From FEN-1219 sp964457725 (lineage in GTDB: Bacteria > Pseudomonadota > Gammaproteobacteria > Steroidobacterales > Rariloculaceae): a stretch of 12,606 bases of DNA. Of this stretch, positions 1 to 7,414 are shown in pieces; position 1 is the first letter of the stretch, and every line of letters starts with the position of its first letter. The notes below the pieces were generated by a model that searched no databases, was not told the DNA's origin, and was given only the letters and a program-made list of their open reading frames with translations. A program made the translations under genes and the position numbers. Where the stretch lies: contig CAYWGQ010000113.1 of assembly GCA_964457725.1 (NCBI GenBank), positions 1-12,606 of the forward strand. The letters are read 5' to 3'.

Positions 1-267
1 CGTCAGCAGATAGATGACCATGATCATCCCGTGCATGGTCACGAACTGGTAGTAGTTGTACGGCGTGATGAAGCTGAAGGTCTCGGGGAAGCCGATCTGG
101 AGCCGCATCAGCAGCGACAGCACGAGGGCGACGAGTCCGACGGCGATCGCGACGGAGCCGTACTGGATGGCGATGACCTTGTGGTCCTGGCTCCAGATGT
201 ACTTCGTGACGAAGGTCTGCGGGTCGTGCAGGTGATGGTCGCGGTCAGCGATTGCAACGTATGCCAT
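1..267 (-). CDS. ctaD: Cytochrome c oxidase subunit I, N-terminal part (cut by window edge)
   Basis: First 89 codons of the catalytic haem-copper subunit of an aa3-type cytochrome c oxidase, an inner-membrane protein that reduces O2 to water and pumps protons. The start at 267 is preceded by AGAGG about 6 nt upstream. The N-terminus is soluble and His/Asp-rich, followed by DHK at 28-30, as is usual just before helix I. Helix I spans about 33-53. The sequence TMHGMIMV at 78-84 contains H79, which corresponds to the conserved low-spin haem a ligand in helix II. The open end is consistent with the gene continuing left of the window. It lies 66 nt downstream of the subunit II gene on the same strand, in the usual coxB-coxA order. 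Family assignment is secure; the exact oxidase subtype cannot be read from this fragment. Confidence 0.95.
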   Translation of the reverse strand, partial: MAYVAIADRDHHLHDPQTFVTKYIWSQDHKVIAIQYGSVAIAVGLVALVLSLLMRLQIGFPETFSFITPYNYYQFVTMHGMIMVIYLLT

Positions 268-333
268 TCGAACTACCTCTCGACTGCCTGCGGGCGGCGG
301 CCAAGCCGCCGTGCGCGTAGAGCTCGCCTTCTG

Positions 334-1689
334 TTACAGAGTGTTGATGTATGCGACGACGTCTGCGATCGCTCCCTCGCGGCTCAGCATGCTGGTCATT
401 AGATGCATCTGATCGCCGTAAACGTCCTGCGGGTGTCCGCCCCGAATGCGGTCGCGGAAGTACTCGAGCTGCCGGACCAGATACCAGTCGCTTTGACCCG
501 CGAGCGGCGGCGCATTGGCCGTCCACCGGCCCTCGCCGTTCGGCCCGTGACAGAGCGCGCAGGTCGTGTAGATCGTGCGGCCGCGCGCCGCGTCCCCGAT
601 CACGGTCGGCTGGAGGCGCGAGCCGGGCAGCGACTCGATGTAGGCGATCACGTTCTCGAGCACCGGCTCGGCCGCGACCGTCTGGGCCATCGGTGCCATC
701 TGCGGTCCGTACGTATCGCCCGGTGCAGTGCCGCGGATGCCCTGCTGGTAATTGCGCAGCTGCCGGCGCAAATACCACGCCGGCTGGCCGGCGATCTTCG
801 GCGCGTTCAGCTGCTGGTTGCCTTCGCCCTGCGTGCCGTGGCACGCGGCGCAGACGGCGTAGTTCGCGGCCCCCGCCGCCGCGTTACCCGCGGGCCGCGC
901 GAGCGTCTGTGCGAACGTCGGCTGCGTTGCGAGCCACGCCTCGTAATCTTCCCGCGTGTCGACGACGACGCGGCCGCGCATGGCGAAGTGGCCGACGCCG
1001 CACAGCTCCTCGCAAAGGATTTCGTACGTGCCTGGCACGGTCGGCGTGAACCACTGATAGGTCACGAGTCCCGGCACTAGGTCCATCTTCACGCGGAACT
1101 GCGGCACCGCGAAGTTGTGCAGCACGTCGGTCGAGCGCAGCAGCGCATGGATCGGCTGGTCGACCGGCATGTGGATCACCGGGCTCGCAACGACGATGTC
1201 GTCCTGTCCGCGGGGATCCTCCGGATCGATGCCGAGCGGGTTGTCCGGCGAGAGGTGGCGGACGTCGGTCGCGCCGAGCTGCCCATCGGCACCGGGCAGC
1301 CGGAAGCTCCAGTGCCACTGCTTGCCGACCGCCTCGATCTGCATCGCGTCGTCCGGGACGCGGACGAAGTCGCCCCAGACGAACAGCCCCGGCGTCAGCA
1401 TTGCGGCGACGCCGACCGACGTGATGCCGACCAGCCAGCCTTCGAGCTTCTTGCTCTCCGGCTCGTAGTGCGCCTTGTTGCCGTCGCGTTGCCGGTAGCG
1501 GATGACGCAATAGGCGGTGAACAGATTCACCAGGACGAAGACGACGCCGCACACCCAGAAGGTGATGTCTACGGTGAAGTCGACGGTGTCCCAGTTCGAA
1601 GCGAGGGGGGTGAAATACCAGGGACTGACGAAATGAAATATGAGGGAGCCGATGACCAGCAGGACGATGACGACGGCCAAAGTCACCAT
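334..1689 (-). CDS. ctaC: Cytochrome c oxidase subunit II fused to two cytochrome c domains
   Basis: The 451-residue electron-entry subunit of the oxidase. Three hydrophobic segments are visible, at about 2-20, 43-64 and 85-105; classical subunit II has two. The periplasmic cupredoxin domain carries the CuA site: H191 (LHNF), then C226, E228, C230, H234 and M237. This is the canonical C-x3-C-x3-H-x2-M array. Two class I cytochrome c domains follow, with haem motifs CAACH (280-284) and CALCH (377-381). Likely axial methionines lie in the matching YGPQM (M331) and YGDQM (M428) motifs, which suggests the second domain arose by duplication. The start lacks a strong Shine-Dalgarno; the hydrophobic N-terminus supports it. 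Azurin lies upstream and subunit I downstream. Electrons probably pass from a soluble donor through the two haems to CuA. Confidence 0.95.
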   Translation of the reverse strand: MVTLAVVIVLLVIGSLIFHFVSPWYFTPLASNWDTVDFTVDITFWVCGVVFVLVNLFTAYCVIRYRQRDGNKAHYEPESKKLEGWLVGITSVGVAAMLTPGLFVWGDFVRVPDDAMQIEAVGKQWHWSFRLPGADGQLGATDVRHLSPDNPLGIDPEDPRGQDDIVVASPVIHMPVDQPIHALLRSTDVLHNFAVPQFRVKMDLVPGLVTYQWFTPTVPGTYEILCEELCGVGHFAMRGRVVVDTREDYEAWLATQPTFAQTLARPAGNAAAGAANYAVCAACHGTQGEGNQQLNAPKIAGQPAWYLRRQLRNYQQGIRGTAPGDTYGPQMAPMAQTVAAEPVLENVIAYIESLPGSRLQPTVIGDAARGRTIYTTCALCHGPNGEGRWTANAPPLAGQSDWYLVRQLEYFRDRIRGGHPQDVYGDQMHLMTSMLSREGAIADVVAYINTL

Positions 1690-1715
1690 ACTTCAAGCAC
1701 CCCCCATGTCAGCGG

Positions 1716-1747
1716 GCGGATCGACCGTCAGGGTCCGGTCGATCCGC
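1716..1747. terminator. Strong hairpin between azurin and oxidase subunit II
   Basis: A perfect 12-bp inverted repeat with an 8-nt loop (arms 1716-1727 and 1736-1747). It lies between the azurin stop and the subunit II start, both on the minus strand. No T-run follows on either strand, so it is not a classic intrinsic terminator. It could be a partial terminator, an RNA-stabilising stem that sets azurin and oxidase levels apart, or a protein-binding site. The fold is certain from sequence; the role is inferred. Confidence 0.5.
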
Positions 1748-1785
1748 TATCCGTTATGCAGCCATGCCCTTCCGCGCCTCCATGC

Positions 1786-2235
1786 TCATTCGACGATGAA
1801 CTTCCCGTTCATCAACACGAAATGGCCTGGAAATGAACAGAAAAACGTGTAGTCGCCGCCCGCCTCGAGCTTGTCGAGCGAGAATGTGACGGACGTCTCC
1901 TGGCCGCCGCCGATCATCTCGGTGTGCGCGATCACGCGCTCGTCACCGGCGGGAATGTACTGGGGCGGTCCCGACGACTGGCCCGCCTGCGCGACGGCCT
2001 GAAAATCCTGCGTCTTCGTGAGCACCCAGTTGTGCCCCATGATGTTGACCGCGAGCTGACCGACGTGACGCAACGTGACGGTGACCTCGCTGCAGCTCGA
2101 GCTGACCCGCATTTCCTTTGTGTTGAACTGGATCTGGTCGTTGGCCTCGATCGTCAACGAGCAATCCTGCCCGAACGCCGGACCTGCGAGCAGTCCGCAT
2201 CCCAGCAGCGCCACAAAGGTCAAGTCCCTTCTCAT
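1786..2235 (-). CDS. azu: Azurin (periplasmic blue copper protein)
   Basis: A small periplasmic electron carrier of 149 residues with the chosen start. That start, at 2235, has GGGAG about 7 nt upstream; an in-frame ATG at 2259 lacks such a site and would spoil the signal peptide. A Sec signal peptide spans about 1-22 (hydrophobic core LTFVALLGCGLLAG, cleavage near AFG/Q). The mature protein has the azurin hallmarks: NDQIQFNT, GHNWVL, RVIAHT, GGGQE and FFCSFPGH. The copper ligands are H68, C133, H138 and M142, matching H46, C112, H117 and M121 of the Pseudomonas protein. C25 and C48 match the conserved disulfide. Its place directly upstream of the oxidase genes suggests it feeds electrons to that oxidase. 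Family is secure; the partner is inferred from position. Confidence 0.96.
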   Translation of the reverse strand: MRRDLTFVALLGCGLLAGPAFGQDCSLTIEANDQIQFNTKEMRVSSSCSEVTVTLRHVGQLAVNIMGHNWVLTKTQDFQAVAQAGQSSGPPQYIPAGDERVIAHTEMIGGGQETSVTFSLDKLEAGGDYTFFCSFPGHFVLMNGKFIVE

Positions 2236-2342
2236 CGGTAGCTCCCTTGGAACGACCACGGATTTTTGGAACGGGGCATGTTAGCAGATGCGGTGCATAG
2301 CGGTCATCGCATCGCGTCGATGGTTAACATGCGTGTAATCGA
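2236..2342 (-). promoter_or_regulatory. Azurin leader with nested inverted repeats
   Basis: The 107-nt gap between the substrate-binding protein and azurin holds a perfect 8-bp inverted repeat, GCATGTTA at 2276-2283 and TAACATGC at 2325-2332. A second pair is nested inside, GATGCG at 2287-2292 and CGCATC at 2308-2313. There is no T-run after the structure on the minus strand. It may be an operator pair with half-sites about five helical turns apart, or a structured azurin leader RNA. The azurin Shine-Dalgarno sits at 2242-2247. I could not identify a convincing -35/-10 pair or a named regulator's box. Confidence 0.35.
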
Positions 2343-3431
2343 TCATCTGCGCGTCTCGAGATACGCCTGCTCCGAGACCCGTTGCCACGGCGTGCTCTGC
2401 TCCATGAACGCGCGGTACGACGCCCAGACCTTGGCCACCACCGAATCGCGCGCCGCGAGGTCGTCGATCACCCGGAACGTGAGCTCCTTCAGCCCGGCGA
2501 GCACGCTGTCGGGGAAGGCCCGAACCTCGACGTTCGGATCCTCCTCCAGCTGCCGGAGCGCGGCGGCGTTGCGGGCCATGAACTCGGAGATCATGTCGAG
2601 GTTCGTCGCCTGGCACGCAATCGCCACGATCGCCTGCAGGTCCGCCGGCAAGCTCTCCCAGGCTGCGCGATTGATCATGCACTCGAGCGTCGGCCCGGGC
2701 TCTTGCCAACCGGGGTAGTAGTAGTACCGGGCTGCCTGATGCAGCCCGAAGGCGACGTCGTTGTACGGGCCGACCCACTCGGTCGCGTCGATGTTTCCGG
2801 TCTGCAGCGCCGTGTAGATCTCCGCGCCCGGCAAGTTGACGGGAGTGCCGCCGGCGAGGCGCAGCACCTCGCCGCCGATACCGGGAATGCGCATCCGCAA
2901 GCCCCGCAGATCGGCCATGCTGTCGATCGGCTTGTTGAACCAGCCGCCGGTCTGGACCCCCGTGTTGCCGGCTGGGAACGGCACGAGGTTGAACGGCTCG
3001 TAGACCTCGCGCCAGAGCTCGAGCCCGCCGCCGTAATAGAGCCAGCCGTTCATCTCGTGCGCGTTCAGCCCGAACGGTATCGAGGAGAAGAACTGCGTCG
3101 CCTCGCTCTTGCCCCGCCAGTAATACGACGCGCCGTGACCGACCTCCGCCGTTCCGCGCGACACGGCGTCGAAGACCTCGAACGCCGGGATCAGCTCGCC
3201 GGCTGCGTAGACCCGGATGTCGAGCCGGCCCCCGCTCATCGTCCGAATGTTCCGCGCGAGCGTCTCCGCCCCGGTTCCGAGGCCGGGGAAGCCCGGCGGC
3301 CAGGTCGTGACCATCTTCCAGGAAAACCGTTGCGCGAAATCGCCCCCCGAGGACCCGCCCGAGCGCGGCTCGGCGCAACCGGCGAGCGCGGCCGCGCCAC
3401 CCAGCCCGGCCACGAAATCACGGCGTTTCAT
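2343..3431 (-). CDS. TRAP transporter substrate-binding protein (DctP/TakP-like), Tat lipoprotein
   Basis: Binds a small organic acid in the periplasm for a tripartite ATP-independent transporter. The start at 3431 (362 residues) gives a textbook export signal, and a G-rich ribosome site lies just upstream; an earlier ATG at 3455 would add eight residues ahead of it. The signal has twin arginines at R3-R4 (KRRDF) and a lipobox LAGC at 16-19, so the mature protein is probably anchored by C19 after Tat export. The DctP core starts near 38. It includes the family's conserved arginine in RMRIPG (R181), the segment DATEWVGPYND at 215-225, and YYYYPGW at 236-242. These segments resemble the 2-oxo-acid binders related to TakP, so a keto- or hydroxy-acid ligand is likely but unproven. 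No DctQ or DctM membrane subunit is in the window. Azurin lies 107 nt downstream. Confidence 0.9.
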   Translation of the reverse strand: MKRRDFVAGLGGAAALAGCAEPRSGGSSGGDFAQRFSWKMVTTWPPGFPGLGTGAETLARNIRTMSGGRLDIRVYAAGELIPAFEVFDAVSRGTAEVGHGASYYWRGKSEATQFFSSIPFGLNAHEMNGWLYYGGGLELWREVYEPFNLVPFPAGNTGVQTGGWFNKPIDSMADLRGLRMRIPGIGGEVLRLAGGTPVNLPGAEIYTALQTGNIDATEWVGPYNDVAFGLHQAARYYYYPGWQEPGPTLECMINRAAWESLPADLQAIVAIACQATNLDMISEFMARNAAALRQLEEDPNVEVRAFPDSVLAGLKELTFRVIDDLAARDSVVAKVWASYRAFMEQSTPWQRVSEQAYLETRR

Positions 3432-3697
3432 GTCCCCCGGCTCCCCTGCCCCCAAACGGAGGCCGCTACTAATACCAGATCGTAGCCGAGCGAGGACAGG
3501 GTACGGCTGAAGAAATCTCTGCGCGGGAGCCCAAGCGCCCGAAATCGGGGCACGCGCTCCACAATCGAGTCATACTGGAGAAAGTGGGAGAATACTTCAG
3601 AAAAAAAGCGCTTAGCGCCGTTCCAGTGGGATGACGCGGTTTCATATGGCGCCCAGATCTTGCGGCCGGTGCCTGCCTGCCGCAAAGTGGCGGCCCG
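3432..3697. other. Divergent intergenic region with local low-GC segment
   Basis: 266 nt between the minus-strand binding-protein gene and plus-strand dtd. It must hold promoters for both directions. A possible extended -10 for the minus-strand gene (TGG-TATTAG) lies near 3468-3476, with no good -35. From about 3541 to 3660 GC falls to roughly 53 percent, well below the flanks. On the minus strand a short GCGC-TAA-GCGC stem is followed by seven T (3601-3615), a weak terminator-like structure. An open frame of 85 codons (3428-3685, minus) crosses the region. It overlaps the binding-protein start, has no visible ribosome site, and I do not recognise it, so I do not call it a gene. Confidence 0.4.
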
Positions 3698-4147
3698 ATG
3701 ATCGCATTGCTACAGCGAGTCAGCCGGGCGAGCGTCCGGGTCGAAGGCGAGACGATCGGCGCGATCGGCGCCGGACTGCTCGTTCTGGTCGCCGTCGAGC
3801 GCGGCGACGGCGAGCGCGAGGCCGAGCGCCTCGCGGAACGATTGCGCGCGTATCGGGTCTTTGCCGATGGGGCCGGACGAATGAATCTCTCCGTTGTCGA
3901 CGTCGGAGGCGCGATGCTGCTCGTGCCGCAATTCACGCTCGCCGCGGACACGGACAGAGGCAACCGACCGAGCTTCTCGCGCGCGGCGGAGCCCGCGGTC
4001 GGCGAGCGGCTCTTCGAACGCCTCGTCGCGGCCGTGCGCGGCGCCGGTGTCGAGTGCGCGCTAGGCCGTTTCGGCGCTCACATGGAGGTCGAGTCGGTGA
4101 ACGACGGCCCGGTCACGTTCTGGCTGCGAGTGCAGCCGGCGGTTTGA
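3698..4147 (+). CDS. dtd: D-aminoacyl-tRNA deacylase
   Basis: A 149-residue cytosolic proofreading enzyme that removes D-amino acids (and glycine mischarged on tRNA-Ala) from tRNA. The N-terminus MIALLQRVSRASV is typical and fixes the start, although the ribosome site is weak. The Gly-cisPro motif is present as NDGPVT (135-140; G137, P138). The other active-site motif, usually SQFTLxAD, reads PQFTLAAD (77-84), so the conserved serine is proline at P77. GNRPSF at 88-93 and GRFGAHM at 123-129 are also standard. Length is normal for the family. It leads a plus-strand run with tatABC, 68 nt before tatA. Identification is firm; the effect of the Ser-to-Pro change is unknown. Confidence 0.96.
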   Translation: MIALLQRVSRASVRVEGETIGAIGAGLLVLVAVERGDGEREAERLAERLRAYRVFADGAGRMNLSVVDVGGAMLLVPQFTLAADTDRGNRPSFSRAAEPAVGERLFERLVAAVRGAGVECALGRFGAHMEVESVNDGPVTFWLRVQPAV

Positions 4148-4151
4148 CGCT

Positions 4152-4172
4152 CCCGCACGCCTCCCGTGCGGG
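4152..4172. terminator. GC-rich hairpin directly after dtd
   Basis: A perfect 8-bp stem (CCCGCACG at 4152-4159, CGTGCGGG at 4165-4172) with a 5-nt loop, starting five bases after the dtd stop. No T-run follows, so complete intrinsic termination is unlikely. It probably attenuates read-through or protects the dtd 3' end. A lone TATCAT at 4182-4187 could be a -10 for tatA, but no matching -35 is visible. Confidence 0.45.
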
Positions 4173-4215
4173 CCGTTGGCGTATCATGGAAGCAGTCGCT
4201 TCCGCGGAGAATTAA

Positions 4216-4455
4216 ATGGGATTGGGCGGAATCAGTATCTGGCAGTTGCTCATCATCTTGCTGATCGTCGTGCTGATCTTCGGCACGAAGCGCCTGAAGA
4301 CGCTCGGGGGCGATCTCGGCTCGGCGCTGAAGAGCTTCCGCAAGGCGATGGACAAGGACGAGGACGACGTCAAGACCGACGAGCAGAAGCAGCTCGCGGC
4401 GGGCGAGCCCGACGCGGAGTTCGCGGAGCACAAGGACAAGAGCAGCAGCGCTTGA
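4216..4455 (+). CDS. tatA: Sec-independent translocase subunit TatA
   Basis: The pore-forming or membrane-weakening subunit of the twin-arginine translocase, which exports folded proteins across the inner membrane. It has 79 residues. GGAGA about 7 nt upstream supports the start. The N-terminal helix GISIWQLLIILLIVVLIFG (5-23) is followed by the FGTKRL hinge (22-27). An amphipathic helix runs to about 45 (LGSALKSFRKAM), then an acidic, Lys-rich tail. This is the standard TatA order and closely resembles the enterobacterial protein at the N-terminus. The next gene, tatB, starts 12 nt later, so the two are co-translated or at least co-transcribed. Local substrates probably include the KRRDF-type lipoprotein encoded divergently at 2343-3431. 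Confidence 0.96.
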   Translation: MGLGGISIWQLLIILLIVVLIFGTKRLKTLGGDLGSALKSFRKAMDKDEDDVKTDEQKQLAAGEPDAEFAEHKDKSSSA

Positions 4456-4467
4456 TGTCAGCAACCG

Positions 4468-4857
4468 ATGTTCGACGCCGGCTTTTCCGAACTCGTCCTT
4501 TTGTTCGTCATCGCGCTCGTGATTCTCGGGCCGGAGCGGCTGCCGAAGGTCGCCGCGCAGCTCGGCCGTTGGATCGGGCGCGCGCGGCGCACGGCGATGG
4601 AGCTCCGGCGTCAGCTCGAGCGCGAGGTGCAGCTTTCGGAGGTCACCCGGCCGCGCCCTGCGCCTAAACCCGAGACTCCGACGGCGCCGCCGTCGGCCAC
4701 GTCCGAGCCCGCCGCCGGGAACGGCACGGACGCGCCCGGCGAAGGCGCGAGCCCGGTCGAGACACGAACGGAGCCGGAGCCTACGATCGGCGCGAGCGCC
4801 GGCGATTCCGCGCACGAAAACTCCGTAGCGCCCGGCGGCGAAGCGGCAAAACCGTGA
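4468..4857 (+). CDS. tatB: Sec-independent translocase subunit TatB
   Basis: Partner of TatC in the receptor complex that recognises twin-arginine signals. It has 129 residues. The start MFDAGFSELVLLFVIAL is diagnostic, with the conserved Glu at position 8. The hinge GPERLP spans 21-26, followed by a long basic amphipathic helix (about 27-55). The last 70 residues are a low-complexity Pro/Ala/Glu/Thr tail, normal for TatB and poorly conserved. No strong Shine-Dalgarno is visible, which fits translational coupling to tatA just upstream. The final base of its TGA stop is the A of the tatC ATG. Confidence 0.95.
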   Translation: MFDAGFSELVLLFVIALVILGPERLPKVAAQLGRWIGRARRTAMELRRQLEREVQLSEVTRPRPAPKPETPTAPPSATSEPAAGNGTDAPGEGASPVETRTEPEPTIGASAGDSAHENSVAPGGEAAKP

Positions 4858-5648
4858 TGTTCTTCAAGAAGCGCGAACCCGTCCTCGAGGAGGAAGAGGA
4901 GCAGCTCGCCGAGGGCACGCTGATCTCGCATCTGCTCGAGCTGCGCTCGCGGCTCGTGAAAGCGATGCTCGCCGTGCTCGTGGTGTTCATCTGCCTCGTG
5001 CCGTTCGCGAACCGGGTCTTCGAGTGGGTCTCGGCACCGCTCCGCGAGCAGCTGCCGGAGGAGTGGACGATGATCGCGACGCGTGTCGCGTCGCCGTTCC
5101 TCACGCCGTTCAAGACGACGCTGTTCGTCGCGGTGTTCCTCGCGATGCCGGTGATCCTGTATCAGGTCTGGCAGTTCGTCGCGCCGGGCCTCTATCGGCG
5201 CGAGAAGCGCTTCGCGGTGCCGCTGCTCGTCTCGAGCATCGTCCTCTTCTACTGCGGCGTCGCCTTCGCCTATTACGTGGTCTTCCCGCTGATCTTCGCG
5301 TTCTTCGCGGCGTCGACGCCGCCCGGCGTCGCGATGATGACCGATATCGGCGAGTACCTGAACACGGTGCTCACGCTGTCGTTCGCGTTCGGGCTCGCGT
5401 TCGAGGTGCCGATCGCGACGCTGCTTCTGATCTGGAGCGGTCTCGTGAACGTGCAATCGCTCCGCGGCGCACGGCCGTACGTCTTCCTCGGCGCATTCGT
5501 CATCGGCATGTTCCTGACGCCGCCGGACGTCTTCTCGCAGACGCTGCTCGCGGTCCCGATGTACCTGCTCTACGAAGGCGGGCTGATTCTCGCCCGGTTC
5601 CTGGTGCCGGAGCGCATGGCCGCGGCACCGGAAGAGGCCGAGACTTGA
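4857..5648 (+). CDS. tatC: Sec-independent translocase subunit TatC
   Basis: The polytopic core of the Tat translocase, 263 residues with six predicted membrane helices. I chose the ATG at 4857, which overlaps the tatB stop by one base; a GTG one codon earlier is possible. The acidic N-terminus precedes the signature HLLELRSRL (25-33; E28 and R30 match E15 and R17 of E. coli). The first cytoplasmic loop reads VWQFVAPGLYRRE, with F107 and E116 matching F94 and E103, which contact the twin-arginine signal. The periplasmic segment VASPF(L)TP at 78-84 and the motif FLTPPDVFSQTLLAVPMY (219-236) are also characteristic. It completes a tatABC operon. Confidence 0.97.
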   Translation: MFFKKREPVLEEEEEQLAEGTLISHLLELRSRLVKAMLAVLVVFICLVPFANRVFEWVSAPLREQLPEEWTMIATRVASPFLTPFKTTLFVAVFLAMPVILYQVWQFVAPGLYRREKRFAVPLLVSSIVLFYCGVAFAYYVVFPLIFAFFAASTPPGVAMMTDIGEYLNTVLTLSFAFGLAFEVPIATLLLIWSGLVNVQSLRGARPYVFLGAFVIGMFLTPPDVFSQTLLAVPMYLLYEGGLILARFLVPERMAAAPEEAET

Positions 5649-5670
5649 GCGGCGCTTCCCCGCCGCCGGG

Positions 5671-7164
<1,494 letters not shown>

Positions 7165-7182
7165 GCCGTTCGGGCAGCCGCT

Positions 7183-7395
7183 TCACCGGCGAAAGAGCAG
7201 GTTCACGAGCAGCGTGAGCGCGAGGCTCACGAGGATCATCGACGTGATCGGAAAGAATATCCGCGTGTTGCCGCGCTCGATGTTGATGTCGCCCGGCAGC
7301 TTGCCGAACCAGCCGAGCGCGTTCGGGGCGAAGTATAAAATGACACCGGCGGCGACGAGCGCCAGTCCCGCGAGCACCAGGACTTTCGCAGCCAT
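7183..7395 (-). CDS. Small DUF2905 membrane protein
   Basis: A 70-residue protein of unknown function. Two hydrophobic helices (about 4-24 and 50-67) flank a conserved loop WFGKLPGDINIERGNTRIFFP, the hallmark of DUF2905. The start at 7395 gives the family's usual length; an in-frame ATG upstream (7503) would add 36 uncharacteristic residues antisense to the neighbouring aminotransferase gene. No Shine-Dalgarno is visible. It converges on the peptide transporter with 18 bp between stops and diverges from the aminotransferase with 19 bp between starts. Promoters for one gene must therefore lie within the other. The family is recognised; no role is established. Confidence 0.88.
   Translation of the reverse strand: MAAKVLVLAGLALVAAGVILYFAPNALGWFGKLPGDINIERGNTRIFFPITSMILVSLALTLLVNLLFRR
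7334..7341 (+). promoter_or_regulatory. Possible -10 element (TATAAAAT) for the aminotransferase gene
   Basis: An AT-rich octamer inside the DUF2905 coding region, about 75 nt upstream of the plus-strand GTG start. Since the two genes start only 19 bp apart, a promoter inside the neighbour is expected. On the minus strand it forces a TTA leucine codon, which should be rare at this GC level and may indicate selection for the signal. No good -35 is visible at 17 bp, so this is tentative. Confidence 0.3.
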
Positions 7396-7414
7396 TCGAG
7401 GAGTATAGGCCTCC

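Noticed and set aside
3428..3685. An 85-codon minus-strand frame between the binding protein and dtd
   Set aside because: Overlaps the binding-protein start, has no visible ribosome site and matches no family I know. Recorded as part of the intergenic region only.
5649..5666. 6-bp GC stem between tatC and the peptide transporter as a terminator
   Set aside because: Short, no T-run, and it sits in a 22-nt gap within a likely operon; it could arise by chance at this GC content.
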